Shown here: positions 52,382-61,611 of the stretch, in pieces | Numbering within the stretch: position 1 is the stretch's first letter | Layout of the letters: every line of letters starts with the position of its first letter | Assembly (NCBI RefSeq): GCF_900114005.1 | Contig: NZ_FORM01000008.1 | Coordinates: 124,001 to 188,000, forward strand | Length of the DNA: 64,000 bases | Direction of reading: 5' to 3' | Source of the DNA: Olleya namhaensis | Lineage (GTDB): Bacteria > Bacteroidota > Bacteroidia > Flavobacteriales > Flavobacteriaceae | The notes under the pieces: model-generated | What the model saw: the letters and a program-made list of their open reading frames with translations, nothing else | Told to the model about the DNA's origin: nothing | The model's database searches: none | Position numbers and translations under genes: made by a program

Positions 52382-53090
52382 TAGTTTTTAAATCAAAGGT
52401 TTCTAGAATTTGGTCCTCGACCATTACTTTTAATAAACCTTCTTTAGAAACCCCTTTTATAATACCAGAAAACAAACCTTCAGCTTTTTCAAATGTTGAA
52501 GGTTTTTCTTTTCTAAATAAATACTCTTCGTAAGTTTCTTGAATTGCAAACGTATCATTTTCAATAAAAGCCATTTCTGTTTTTAATTGATTTAGTATCA
52601 ACTGTAGTATTTCATCTAAATCATAATGTACACCAGTAATACTTTTTAAGGAGCTCGCTTGAGGTAAATTATCATATTTTATTTGGTTGACATTTAAACC
52701 AACACCAACTATTGAAGACTCAATACGGTTTTGTTTTATGACATTTTCAATCAACACACCACAAATTTTCTTATTTGCTGACAAAATGTCGTTTGGCCAC
52801 TTTATACTTAATTTAGGAATATTTATGCGCTCTAATACTTTTACAATAGCTAAAGACACCACCATACTAATCTTAAATTGATCTTCAAAACGCACCGCAC
52901 CAAACTGCTTATACACACTAAAAGTAAGGTTTTGGGACGGTTGTGATTGCCACGATGTCCCCATTTGACCACGCCCTTTAGTTTGGTCGTTAGTAACAAC
53001 TGTAGTAAAATCTTTGACCGGAGTTTCTAAACTTAGATTGCGAAGAAACCTATTTGTAGAATCGGTGGCATTAAGTTTGATTATACGCAT
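52365..53090 (-). CDS. birA: Biotin--[acetyl-CoA-carboxylase] ligase
   Basis: 241 residues, catalytic and C-terminal domains only. DSTNRFLRNL, the biotin-binding TNDQTKGRGQMGTSWQSQP, LSIKWPNDILSANKKICGVL and GVGLNVNQ are the family motifs. No N-terminal helix-turn-helix, so it is an enzyme and not a repressor of biotin genes. Attaches biotin to carboxylase carrier proteins. Confidence 0.93.
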   Translation of the reverse strand: MRIIKLNATDSTNRFLRNLSLETPVKDFTTVVTNDQTKGRGQMGTSWQSQPSQNLTFSVYKQFGAVRFEDQFKISMVVSLAIVKVLERINIPKLSIKWPNDILSANKKICGVLIENVIKQNRIESSIVGVGLNVNQIKYDNLPQASSLKSITGVHYDLDEILQLILNQLKTEMAFIENDTFAIQETYEEYLFRKEKPSTFEKAEGLFSGIIKGVSKEGLLKVMVEDQILETFDLKTIKLLY

Positions 53091-53157
53091 ATTTAATATT
53101 TATCTTCGTATTATAAAATCTTATGATTTTTTTAGAGTATAAAGAACTTAAAAATAA

Positions 53158-53165
53158 TAACTTTG
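53158..53165 (+). promoter_or_regulatory. -7 promoter element of rsfS-ftsH
   Basis: TAACTTTG matches TAnnTTTG, 21 bp ahead of the rsfS start codon. Confidence 0.6.
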
Positions 53166-53185
53166 CACAAATTTAAATATAATTA

Positions 53186-53557
53186 ATGTCGAAAGAACAA
53201 CCAAACATAGATGCCCTAATTTCAACAATAGTTGAAGGTATTGAGGATGTAAAAGGAAAAGAAATAAATATTCTTGATTTAAGAGAAATTGAAAATACTG
53301 TTTGTGACTACTTTGTAATTTGCGAAGGGACTTCAAACACACAAGTAAACGCTATTGTTAGCGCAATCCAGAAAAAAGTAAGTAAAGCACTTAAAGACAA
53401 ACCTTGGCATATTGAAGGTGAAGACAATGCTGAGTGGGTACTTATGGATTATGTTAACGTTGTGGTACATGTTTTCCAGAAACAAATTAGAGAATATTAC
53501 GATATAGAGAGTCTTTGGGGAGATGCCAAAGTAACTGTTATCGAAACCAACTATTAA
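53186..53557 (+). CDS. rsfS: Ribosomal silencing factor RsfS
   Basis: 123 residues. EINILDLREIENTVCDYFVI, CEGTSNTQVNAIVSAI, PWHIEGEDNAEWVLMDYVNV and VVHVFQKQIREYYDIESLWG are diagnostic for the family (formerly YbeB/Iojap). Binds ribosomal protein uL14 and blocks subunit joining when nutrients are low. It lies 9 bp before ftsH. Confidence 0.95.
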   Translation: MSKEQPNIDALISTIVEGIEDVKGKEINILDLREIENTVCDYFVICEGTSNTQVNAIVSAIQKKVSKALKDKPWHIEGEDNAEWVLMDYVNVVVHVFQKQIREYYDIESLWGDAKVTVIETNY

Positions 53558-53566
53558 AATCAATAC

Positions 53567-55531
53567 ATGGCTGATAAAAATAAAAAAGTAGCACCAAAAA
53601 AACCTAAATTTAATCCGTATTGGATTTATGGAGGTATTATTATTTTCTTCATAGCACTTCAGGTATTTGGTAGTAGCGCAGACACTACAAGCAAAACATC
53701 TCCTGCTCAATTTTTCGAATATTTGAGATCTGGTGATGTAGAAAAAGTAGATATCATAAACGAAACTACTGCAAAAGTTTACCTAAGAAAAGAAGCCGAA
53801 GCCAAAGAAGAACATAAAAAGTCTAAGCCAACGTCTATTTTTCCAACAACAGCTAAACTTCCAAATTATTCATTTCAATTTGGTGACTTAGCTTTATTTC
53901 AAGAATCTATAAAAGAGATCAACTCCGAAATAGGAAAAGACAAAGCTGCCGAATTAACTTTTAGCATAGACAGTAACCCTTGGGGAGAATTACTATTTAG
54001 CCTTTTACCATTTATATTATTAATTGGTGTTTGGGTATTTATAATGCGTCGCATGTCCTCTGGAGGAGGAGGTGGAGCTGGTGGACAGATATTTAATATC
54101 GGAAAATCAAAAGCGAAACTTTTTGACGAAAATTCTGAAGTTAAAACAACCTTTAAAGATGTTGCTGGTTTAGAAGGAGCAAAAGAAGAAGTACAAGAGA
54201 TTGTAGATTTCTTAAAAAATCCTGAAAAGTATACTAACTTAGGTGGAAAAATTCCAAAGGGAGCCTTACTAGTAGGACCTCCAGGAACAGGTAAAACGTT
54301 ATTAGCAAAAGCAGTAGCTGGAGAAGCTAAAGTTCCTTTCTTTTCTCTATCAGGATCTGACTTTGTAGAAATGTTTGTTGGTGTTGGAGCTTCTCGTGTT
54401 AGAGACTTATTTAAGCAAGCTAAAGAGAAATCACCTGCTATTATATTTATTGATGAAATTGATGCCATAGGACGTGCAAGAGGTAAAAATGCAATGTCAG
54501 GTAGTAATGACGAGCGTGAAAACACGTTAAACCAATTACTAACAGAAATGGATGGTTTTGGAACCAATACAAACGTTATTGTATTAGCTGCAACCAACAG
54601 AGCAGATATATTAGATAATGCATTAATGCGTGCTGGACGTTTTGATAGACAAATACATGTTGATCTACCAAACTTAACAGAACGTAAAGCAATATTTGAA
54701 GTACACCTTAAGCCACTTAAAAAGGTAGCAGGACTAGATGTTGAATTTTTATCAAAACAAACACCTGGTTTTTCTGGTGCAGATATCGCAAACTTATGTA
54801 ACGAAGCTGCTTTAATTGCTGCAAGACATGATAAGAAAGCTGTTGAAAAGCAAGACTTTTTAGATGCTGTTGATCGTATTGTTGGTGGTTTAGAAAAGCG
54901 TAGTAACTTATTCTCTGTTGAAGAGAAAAAGACAATCGCTTATCACGAAGCTGGGCACGCTACAGTAAGCTGGTTTTTAGAACATGCTGACCCATTAGTA
55001 AAAGTTACTATTGTACCAAGAGGACGTAGCTTAGGAGCTGCATGGTACTTACCACAAGAAGCATTTATAACTAGAACAAGTAAGTTTTTAGATGAGATCT
55101 GTGTAACAATGGGTGGACGTGCTGCAGAAAAAATAATCTTTAATGAAATCTCTACCGGAGCATTAAGTGATCTTGAAAATGTAACTAAAAAAGCAAAAGC
55201 TATGGTTATGATTTATGGTCTTAATGAAAAAGTAGGAAACATTACTTACTATGATCCAGCTGGAGAAAGTGGTTTTGTTAAACCTTACAGTGAAAAAACA
55301 TCTGAATTAATAGATAATGAAATCAAAAACATTGTTGAAACTGAGTTCCAACGTGCTTTAGACTTATTAGAATCTAAAAAAGATGTATTAAAACTTTTGG
55401 CGGAAAGACTAATTGAAAGAGAAGTTATTTTTAAAGATGATTTAGAAGAAATTTTAGGTAAACGTCCGTTTGCTGAAATAGATAGAAAACCATCTGAGAA
55501 AATTCAAATAGAAACAAAGGAAGAAGAATAA
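53567..55531 (+). CDS. ftsH: ATP-dependent zinc metalloprotease FtsH
   Basis: 654 residues. Two membrane segments (about 15-37, and 140-160: LLFSLLPFILLIGVWVFIM), AAA+ ATPase with Walker A GPPGTGKT (237-244), Walker B (AIIFIDEIDAIG) and SRH (NRADILDNALMRAGRFDRQ), then the M41 zinc site HEAGH (460-464). It degrades unassembled membrane proteins and tmRNA-tagged proteins at the inner membrane. Shares an operon with rsfS and ends at a terminator. Confidence 0.96.
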   Translation: MADKNKKVAPKKPKFNPYWIYGGIIIFFIALQVFGSSADTTSKTSPAQFFEYLRSGDVEKVDIINETTAKVYLRKEAEAKEEHKKSKPTSIFPTTAKLPNYSFQFGDLALFQESIKEINSEIGKDKAAELTFSIDSNPWGELLFSLLPFILLIGVWVFIMRRMSSGGGGGAGGQIFNIGKSKAKLFDENSEVKTTFKDVAGLEGAKEEVQEIVDFLKNPEKYTNLGGKIPKGALLVGPPGTGKTLLAKAVAGEAKVPFFSLSGSDFVEMFVGVGASRVRDLFKQAKEKSPAIIFIDEIDAIGRARGKNAMSGSNDERENTLNQLLTEMDGFGTNTNVIVLAATNRADILDNALMRAGRFDRQIHVDLPNLTERKAIFEVHLKPLKKVAGLDVEFLSKQTPGFSGADIANLCNEAALIAARHDKKAVEKQDFLDAVDRIVGGLEKRSNLFSVEEKKTIAYHEAGHATVSWFLEHADPLVKVTIVPRGRSLGAAWYLPQEAFITRTSKFLDEICVTMGGRAAEKIIFNEISTGALSDLENVTKKAKAMVMIYGLNEKVGNITYYDPAGESGFVKPYSEKTSELIDNEIKNIVETEFQRALDLLESKKDVLKLLAERLIEREVIFKDDLEEILGKRPFAEIDRKPSEKIQIETKEEE

Positions 55532-55555
55532 TATCATTTTATCATAATATATTTA

Positions 55556-55602
55556 AAAATCTTAGATTATCGCATCAGATAGTCTAAGATTTTTTATATT
55601 TG
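55556..55602 (+). terminator. Terminator after ftsH overlapping the next promoter
   Basis: AAAATCTTAGA ... TATC and GATA ... TCTAAGATTTT form an imperfect hairpin with T tail ending at 55595. TATATTTG at 55595-55602 is a -7 element for the next gene, 39 bp before its start. Confidence 0.8.
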
Positions 55603-55641
55603 ATTATCCCATAAAGGAATTTTGATTATAGCAACGCGCGA

Positions 55642-56250
55642 ATGAGTCTGTTTAGGAAACTTTTTAGTTCTAAATCTCAGAAGAAAAAGGAAGAGTTAAA
55701 GTCTGAAGAAAGAGGCAGATATATGCCTACCCAAGACATTCCTATTGACGAAAGTTTTACAATTAACTTCAAAAAAAACGGTGGAAAATTCCTGTATTGT
55801 GATTCTCTAGACGAAGTGTTTGAAAACTTAAACAACATTATTCTAGAAAATAACTGGGAAGACGACGCTGCATTTTTCTACGATACCAATTTAAAGGACA
55901 GATTTAAATCTTCGCAACTTAAAACAGATAGCAGCCTATCAAATTGCACCTATTTTATTACCACTTGCGAAAACTTAATAGCCAACGATGGCTCATTATT
56001 AGTTTGCTCTAACCAATTAGCAGAGAAAAAGCTTAACGAATTTCCTAACAACGTAATTGTTTTTGCGACAACAAGTCAAATTGTTTCAAACATAGGAGAA
56101 GGTCTACGTGAAATTAAAAATAAAAACACCACGAAGATACCCACCAACATTACGACTATCAAGCATTTTAAAATGCAAGAGGAAAAAGACTTTTTATCTT
56201 ACGGAAGCAGTGCAAAAAACCTATATTTGTTGCTTTTAGAAGACCTTTAG
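55642..56250 (+). CDS. LUD-domain protein (LutC/YkgG-like)
   Basis: 202 residues. FDLV-type opening is replaced by a charged N-terminus; the domain parts DDAAFFYDTNLKDRF, NCTYFITTCENLIANDGSLL and NVIVFATTSQIVSNIGEGLR match the LUD fold. LutC-type proteins act in lactate oxidation, but there are no lutA/lutB genes nearby. It heads a run of lipid-related genes, cdsA and psd, which may mean a different role. Confidence 0.8.
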   Translation: MSLFRKLFSSKSQKKKEELKSEERGRYMPTQDIPIDESFTINFKKNGGKFLYCDSLDEVFENLNNIILENNWEDDAAFFYDTNLKDRFKSSQLKTDSSLSNCTYFITTCENLIANDGSLLVCSNQLAEKKLNEFPNNVIVFATTSQIVSNIGEGLREIKNKNTTKIPTNITTIKHFKMQEEKDFLSYGSSAKNLYLLLLEDL

Positions 56251-56254
56251 TTTT

Positions 56255-57079
56255 ATGAACGAAACCCTTACCAGAGCACTTTCAGGATTCTTATACGTAA
56301 GTTTGCTAGTAGCCTCACTGTTAAACCAACACGCTTTTATTGTGTTGTTTTTTGTGTTTGGCTTTATTTGCTTGATGGAGTTTTGTAAACTTATTCAACT
56401 AAAAAGCATTTTTCCTTATATTATATTTACAGTACTCTATTTTATATTTGGATATTGGCAACTTGTAATGAGTTCTGACAAAGGTCTAGACGAGACCACA
56501 CAAATTCTGCAAGTCATAACACTATTTGTGCAATTGCTTTTAATTAAGGATTTATTTTCAGAAAAGACAATACCCTTATTTAGTTCTAAAAGATTTATAA
56601 TCACTACGTTTTACCTATCAAGCGGATTCGTGTTTTTAGTACTAATAGCAAACCATAATGGCCAGTTTACACCGGTTTATATATTAGGATCGTTTATATT
56701 AGTATGGGTCAATGATACCTTTGCGTATTTAGTAGGTAAGAATTTTGGTAAGCAAAAGCTATTCCCAAGTATTTCACCTAAAAAAACAGTAGAAGGCTTT
56801 TTGGGTGGTTTATTTTTTGCCTGTATTGCCAGCTATTTTATTTATATCTTTACAGACCACACATTAACCTTTACGCATTGGTTAATTTTAAGTGTTATAA
56901 TAAGCGTTTTTGGCACACTTGGAGACTTAATAGAATCTAAGTTTAAGCGTCAAGCAAAAGTTAAAGACAGTGGTGTTATTATGCCTGGACATGGTGGTCT
57001 AATGGATCGCTTTGACAGCATGATATTTGCAGCTCCTTTTATTTATTTATTTCTAAGAATTTTAAATTATGTTTCATAA
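56255..57079 (+). CDS. cdsA: Phosphatidate cytidylyltransferase
   Basis: 274 residues with about eight membrane segments. VNDTFAYLVGKNFGKQKLFP, SPKKTVEGFLGGL, and the signature SKFKRQAKVKDSGVIMPGHG then GLMDRFDSM are all present. It makes CDP-diacylglycerol, precursor for phosphatidylserine and other phospholipids. The psd start overlaps its end by 11 bases. Confidence 0.94.
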   Translation: MNETLTRALSGFLYVSLLVASLLNQHAFIVLFFVFGFICLMEFCKLIQLKSIFPYIIFTVLYFIFGYWQLVMSSDKGLDETTQILQVITLFVQLLLIKDLFSEKTIPLFSSKRFIITTFYLSSGFVFLVLIANHNGQFTPVYILGSFILVWVNDTFAYLVGKNFGKQKLFPSISPKKTVEGFLGGLFFACIASYFIYIFTDHTLTFTHWLILSVIISVFGTLGDLIESKFKRQAKVKDSGVIMPGHGGLMDRFDSMIFAAPFIYLFLRILNYVS

Positions 57080-57719
57080 AGAAGGTTTTAAAATAATTGC
57101 AATTACTTTTTTACTGGTGGCTCTTTTTGCAGTGGTGGTAGATAAGTTTGTGTCGCTACAATGGTTACAATACCTGTTGTTTTTCACATTGTTTGTATTC
57201 TTATTTTTGATACTCCAATTTTTTAGAAACCCAAAAAGAACCACACTTTTAAATGACAACACAGTTGTATCTCCTGTAGATGGTAAAGTTGTTGTGATAG
57301 AAGAAGTATTTGAACCTGAATTTTTTAAAGAGAAACGCTTACAAGTAAGTGTTTTCATGTCTCCAATAAATGTACACGTTACACGTTATCCTATTGGCGG
57401 ACAAGTGGCCTACAGTAAATATCATCCTGGAAAATACCTAGTAGCTTGGCACCCTAAAGCTAGTACAGAAAACGAACGCACTACAGTTGTAGTAGACAAC
57501 CCAACTTACGGTAAGGTTTTATACAGACAAATTGCTGGAGCATTAGCTAAACGTATTGTAAATTATGCTAAACAAGGGGACGCTGCAACGCAAGGTGAAG
57601 ACTCAGGATTCATCAAATTTGGTTCGAGAGTAGATTTATTTTTACCTTTGGACACTAAGATTAAGGTAAACTTAAACCAAAAAGTAAAAGGTGGTGAAAG
57701 TATTATTGCCGAAATGTAA
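57069..57719 (+). CDS. psd: Phosphatidylserine decarboxylase proenzyme
   Basis: 216 residues, the short membrane-bound type. Two hydrophobic segments at the N-terminus, then RNPKRTTLLNDNTVVSPVDG, VFMSPINVHVTRYPIGG and the self-cleavage site FGSR with Gly185-Ser186, where the pyruvoyl group forms. It produces phosphatidylethanolamine. Directly after cdsA; the two steps of the same pathway are cotranslated. Confidence 0.94.
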   Translation: MFHKEGFKIIAITFLLVALFAVVVDKFVSLQWLQYLLFFTLFVFLFLILQFFRNPKRTTLLNDNTVVSPVDGKVVVIEEVFEPEFFKEKRLQVSVFMSPINVHVTRYPIGGQVAYSKYHPGKYLVAWHPKASTENERTTVVVDNPTYGKVLYRQIAGALAKRIVNYAKQGDAATQGEDSGFIKFGSRVDLFLPLDTKIKVNLNQKVKGGESIIAEM

Positions 57720-57723
57720 GCAT

Positions 57724-57990
57724 ATGACTACCGAAGAGTTAAATACTATTTTTGAAGATGCTGTAGAGCGTATTAACGCGCATACAGAACCTTTTCCCGC
57801 AGATTTCCTACTACGTTTGTATGCTTATTATAAAAAGGCAACAAACAATTACGAAAGCCCTAGCAGTAAAAAGCGCATAATAAATGCGTTTAAAGCCAAT
57901 GCCTTATTTCAAATTAAAGACATTACAACAGACCAAGCCAAAGAAACTTATATTGAGCTGGTTGACAATTACTTCCTTTATAGAAAATAA
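57724..57990 (+). CDS. Acyl-CoA-binding protein
   Basis: 88 residues from the ATG at 57724. FEDAVERINAHTEP, LLRLYAYYKKATNNYESPSS, KKRIINAFKANALFQ and TDQAKETYIELVDNYF follow the four-helix acyl-CoA-binding fold, with the Tyr and Lys residues that contact CoA (LRLYAYYKKAT). Binds long-chain acyl-CoA in the cytoplasm. It lies 4 bp after psd, consistent with a role in phospholipid supply. An upstream start would overlap psd. Confidence 0.88.
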   Translation: MTTEELNTIFEDAVERINAHTEPFPADFLLRLYAYYKKATNNYESPSSKKRIINAFKANALFQIKDITTDQAKETYIELVDNYFLYRK

Positions 57991-58209
57991 AAGAAAACGC
58001 CACTCCCCCTTTTACTTAGAACAACATTAAACAACAGATCACTTTGCTTTATAGTAAAGTCATAAATACGCATCTTTTTACTAGGCGCTAGGTATTACCT
58101 CTTTTTACTTAATGTTACATTAAACAACAATGCCATACTTTATTAAAAGTATGGCATTGTTGTTTATAATCTTATTTTACTAAAACAGACTTATATAGTC
58201 TTCTAAAGA
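57991..58209. terminator. Intergenic region with strong hairpin
   Basis: A perfect 20-bp stem at 58122-58141 and 58146-58165 (core GCCATACTT/AAGTATGGC, loop ATTA) can end both convergent transcripts. ACATTAAACAACA occurs twice, near 58024 and 58117. Nothing else is seen. Confidence 0.85.
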
Positions 58210-59865
58210 CTAGTTTTCTAAAACAAATTCTAAAGGTTTACCAGATGCTCCATTTGGGAAACTAATCCCTAATAAAGCAGACATTGTAGGTGCTATATCA
58301 GGAATAGTAGTATGTTGTAAAGTACTTCCTGTATTGATTCCTTTTCCAAAAAATAATAATGGTACGTGAGTGTCATAATTTAAAGCAGATCCATGAGTAG
58401 ACCCTGTTTTGCTATAACTAATAACTGCTGGATCTAAAACGTATAATACATCTCCTGAGCGTTTTTGATTAAACCCATTTTGAAGTAAATGCTCTACTCC
58501 TCTAGAAAACTCAGCATTTGTCATACTACTAGCAGTATATGCTTTATACACTTGCGGGTAACCAATAATTACATCCACTAAAGCTTGTTGTACTTCTATT
58601 AGGTTTAAACCATAACCTTTGATAACCTCACGATCTAAAAAGACTTGATTGTTACTTATGTTTTTAATAAACGATTCTGCTTTATAATTGGAAATGATTG
58701 TCTCGTTTAGCGTCTTTTTAAAAGCATCATTATTAAAGTATCCTGATGGTACTTTTACAGACTCTAAATAAGATGGCACCTCAACAGCACCATGATCAGA
58801 AGATAAAAACAATGTATAATTACCTTTACCAACTTTAGCATCCAAAGCATTTAGTAAACGTTCGATCTCCTTATCTAATCTAATATAAGTGTCTTCCACT
58901 TCTTTACTATTAACACCAAAATTATGACCAACATAATCCGTACTAGAAAAACTAACCGTTAACACATCCGTAATATTATCCTGTCCCAACTGCTCACCAT
59001 CTAAGGCTGCAATTGCAAAGTCTGCAACAATACTATTTCCGTAAGGTGTTGCTTTAATAATATCATAACCTCTATTGGTTTTACTCAATGCTTTTAAATC
59101 ATAAGGAAACGTTGCAGTTTCTTTTCCTTTAAAACCTCCTTCAAAAGCATTTAAATCACTCCCACTTTCTGTGTAAGTATTGATGTCGTATAATGTATTC
59201 CATTCCTTTAAATAACTTTCAGCAGCACCAGTATCATTAAAAGCTTTAACCCAACTAGGTAAAGTTTCTAGGTAATAAGTACTAGTAATAAAACGCCCTT
59301 CATCTGCACCGTGAAACCAATATGCCGCATTAGCAGTATGACCAGCTGGCAAAATAGCACCTCTATCTTTTACAGAAATACCTATTGTTTTTCCTCGCAT
59401 TTGCGTAAACAATCTATTTTCATCTGCAAATGATGTTGTTTTTAATCTGTGCGGAGACATTTGCCCTGCTTTATTTGTAGTCCCTACAGATTGTACTGTT
59501 GTATCACCTGCACAATACACATAACTATCAGAGACTTTGTCGTACCAATTATTAGAAATTATACCGTGTGTTTTTGGTGTCGTACCAGAAAATATTGAAG
59601 CATGTCCGGGTCCTGTATATGTCGGCACATAGTTAAAATGATTGTTTTTACAATTAAAACCTTGTGACATCAAACGCCTAAATCCACCCTCTCCATACTT
59701 ATTATAAAATCTAGTTAAATAGTCGTATCTCATCTGATCTACAACTACACCTACAACAAGTTTAGGTTGTGTATTTAATGTTGCAACATTAGGTTTAATA
59801 ACGCTTTTTTGTGACTGACAACTTAACAGAAAACATATCACAAATACTGATAGTATCGCTCTCAT
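58210..59865 (-). CDS. pafA: Alkaline phosphatase, PafA-like
   Basis: 551 residues from the ATG at 59865; this start places a lipoprotein signal (MRAILSVFVICFLLSC) at the N-terminus. VVGVVVDQMRYDYLTRFYNK binds the first zinc, VPTYTGPGHASIFSGTTPK has the Thr nucleophile, FSSTDYVGHNFG and SSDHGAVEVP the remaining zinc ligands. This matches the Flavobacterium-type PafA phosphatase that removes phosphate from organic monoesters outside the cytoplasm without phosphate repression in studied relatives. Confidence 0.88.
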   Translation of the reverse strand: MRAILSVFVICFLLSCQSQKSVIKPNVATLNTQPKLVVGVVVDQMRYDYLTRFYNKYGEGGFRRLMSQGFNCKNNHFNYVPTYTGPGHASIFSGTTPKTHGIISNNWYDKVSDSYVYCAGDTTVQSVGTTNKAGQMSPHRLKTTSFADENRLFTQMRGKTIGISVKDRGAILPAGHTANAAYWFHGADEGRFITSTYYLETLPSWVKAFNDTGAAESYLKEWNTLYDINTYTESGSDLNAFEGGFKGKETATFPYDLKALSKTNRGYDIIKATPYGNSIVADFAIAALDGEQLGQDNITDVLTVSFSSTDYVGHNFGVNSKEVEDTYIRLDKEIERLLNALDAKVGKGNYTLFLSSDHGAVEVPSYLESVKVPSGYFNNDAFKKTLNETIISNYKAESFIKNISNNQVFLDREVIKGYGLNLIEVQQALVDVIIGYPQVYKAYTASSMTNAEFSRGVEHLLQNGFNQKRSGDVLYVLDPAVISYSKTGSTHGSALNYDTHVPLLFFGKGINTGSTLQHTTIPDIAPTMSALLGISFPNGASGKPLEFVLEN

Positions 59866-59975
59866 TTTGGATAATTTAATTTTAGAGGTCAAAAATACAG
59901 ATTTTAAAACATCTAATTTGAAATTAAGGTTAAATACCTACTAGAATTTTATATTTTAGCAGTAACAAATAAAAC

Positions 59976-60716
59976 ATGAATTACCTACACTATATTGGGA
60001 CGTACTTTTTAATGGTTGTCGAGATGTTTCGCAAGCCTACAAAGTGGTCTGTAATGAAAAAATTAATACTAAAAGATGTTGACGATTTAATTATCGGCTC
60101 CATTGGTATTGTCGCATTTATCTCCTTTTTTGTAGGTGGTGTTGTTACAATACAAACAGCATTAAATATTGACAGTCCTTGGATACCAAAAAACTTAGTT
60201 GGTTTTGCCACAAGACAATCTATTATTCTAGAATTTGCACCTACTTTTATGTCTATAATTATGGCAGGAAAAGTAGGGTCTTTTATCACATCTAGTATCG
60301 GAACCATGCGTGTTACAGAACAAATTGACGCACTAGAAGTTATGGGAATAAACAGTTTAAACTACTTAGTGTTTCCTAAATTTATAGCGCTAACACTATA
60401 CCCATTTGTTATTTCAATTTCTATGTTTTTAGGAATTATGGGAGGACTAGCTGCTTGTGTTTATGGTGGTTACGCAACAATGCCAGATTATATAGAAGGT
60501 ATCCAACTAGACTTTAAGCCATTTCATATGGCCTACGCATTTATCAAAACACTAATTTTCGCTTTTATCTTAGCAACGGTACCGTCCTATCATGGTTATT
60601 ATATGAAAGGTGGTGCGTTAGAAGTTGGTAAAGCTAGTACGACATCTTTTGTATGGACTAGTGTAATGATTATCCTTTTAAATTATATATTAACTCAACT
60701 CCTACTAAGTCAATGA
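59976..60716 (+). CDS. MlaE-family ABC transporter permease
   Basis: 246 residues with about five membrane segments. EFAPTFMSIIMAGKVGSFIT, SSIGTMRVTEQIDALEVMGI and NSLNYLVFPKF are the MlaE signature. The family moves phospholipids between the two membranes. Overlaps the ATPase gene start by 4 bases. No substrate-binding (MlaD-type) gene is seen nearby. Confidence 0.93.
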   Translation: MNYLHYIGTYFLMVVEMFRKPTKWSVMKKLILKDVDDLIIGSIGIVAFISFFVGGVVTIQTALNIDSPWIPKNLVGFATRQSIILEFAPTFMSIIMAGKVGSFITSSIGTMRVTEQIDALEVMGINSLNYLVFPKFIALTLYPFVISISMFLGIMGGLAACVYGGYATMPDYIEGIQLDFKPFHMAYAFIKTLIFAFILATVPSYHGYYMKGGALEVGKASTTSFVWTSVMIILLNYILTQLLLSQ

Positions 60717-61480
60717 TAGAAGTAAAAAATTTACACAAATCGTTTGGAGACGCTCATATTTTAAAAGGGGTTACAACTACTTTTGAAAAAGGTAAAACCA
60801 ACTTAATCATTGGACAAAGTGGTTCCGGTAAAACCGTATTTTTAAAGTGTCTCTTGGGGCTTTTTGATTACGAACAAGGAAGTATTGCTTATGATGGTAA
60901 AATATTTACGCAATTAAGCGAAGACGAAAAAAGAAACATGCGAGCAGATATAGGTATGGTTTTTCAAGGAAGTGCCTTGTTTGACTCTATGACTATTGCA
61001 GAGAATGTTATGTTCCCGCTTAAAATGTTTACAAAACAAAGTAAAAGCGAAATGGAAGACCGTGTCAACTTTGTATTGAAACGTGTTAACCTAGAAGATG
61101 CACACCACAAAAAGCCAAGTGAAGCGTCTGGAGGTATGCAAAAACGTGTTGCTATTGCACGCGCTATTGTAAACAAACCTAAATACTTGTTTTGTGACGA
61201 ACCTAACTCTGGACTTGATCCAAAAACATCTATAGTTATTGATAATCTGATTAAAGAAATAACGGAAGAATACCAAATTACAACCGTAATCAACTCACAT
61301 GACATGAACTCTGTTATGCAAATTGGAGAGAAAATTGTATTTCTGAAAAATGGTTTAAAAGAATGGGAAGGTTCTCGCTACGACATCTTTAAAACGGATA
61401 ATGCTGCAGTAACTGACTTTGTTTACTCTTCAGAACTATTCAAAAAAGTACGTCAAATGTACTTGGAAGAACGCGGTTAA
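60713..61480 (+). CDS. ABC transporter ATP-binding protein, MlaF-like
   Basis: 255 residues: Walker A GQSGSGKT, Q-loop MVFQGSALFDSMTI, signature EASGGMQKRVAIARAI (SGGM form typical of MlaF) and Walker B YLFCDEPNSGLDPKT. Drives the MlaE-like permease, probably in lipid transport that maintains the outer membrane. Confidence 0.93.
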   Translation: MIEVKNLHKSFGDAHILKGVTTTFEKGKTNLIIGQSGSGKTVFLKCLLGLFDYEQGSIAYDGKIFTQLSEDEKRNMRADIGMVFQGSALFDSMTIAENVMFPLKMFTKQSKSEMEDRVNFVLKRVNLEDAHHKKPSEASGGMQKRVAIARAIVNKPKYLFCDEPNSGLDPKTSIVIDNLIKEITEEYQITTVINSHDMNSVMQIGEKIVFLKNGLKEWEGSRYDIFKTDNAAVTDFVYSSELFKKVRQMYLEERG

Positions 61481-61510
61481 CAGGCATTACATCACTTAGA
61501 TTAAGTATCA

Positions 61511-61583
61511 CTATCATTCAGAAGAAAGACTAATTGAATACAATATTGTATTAACAAATACTTCTCTTTGATCTGAATGGTAG
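61511..61583. repeat. Nested inverted repeats between convergent genes
   Basis: CTATCATTCAGA (61511-61522) and TCTGAATGGTAG (61572-61583) pair with one G-T. Inside lies the perfect 16-bp palindrome AATACAATATTGTATT (61537-61552). It may end both convergent transcripts, although the T runs are short. Confidence 0.6.
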
Positions 61584-61611
61584 CGTATATAATTATTGTA
61601 TCTCCTAAAAT

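Noticed and set aside
53899-54597. 232-codon minus-strand frame inside ftsH
   Set aside because: It is the shadow of a strongly conserved gene; proline/serine-rich translation reflects the antisense of the AAA+ domain.
57691-57723. Upstream start for the acyl-CoA-binding protein
   Set aside because: It lies in the psd coding region in another frame; the ATG at 57724 gives the family length.
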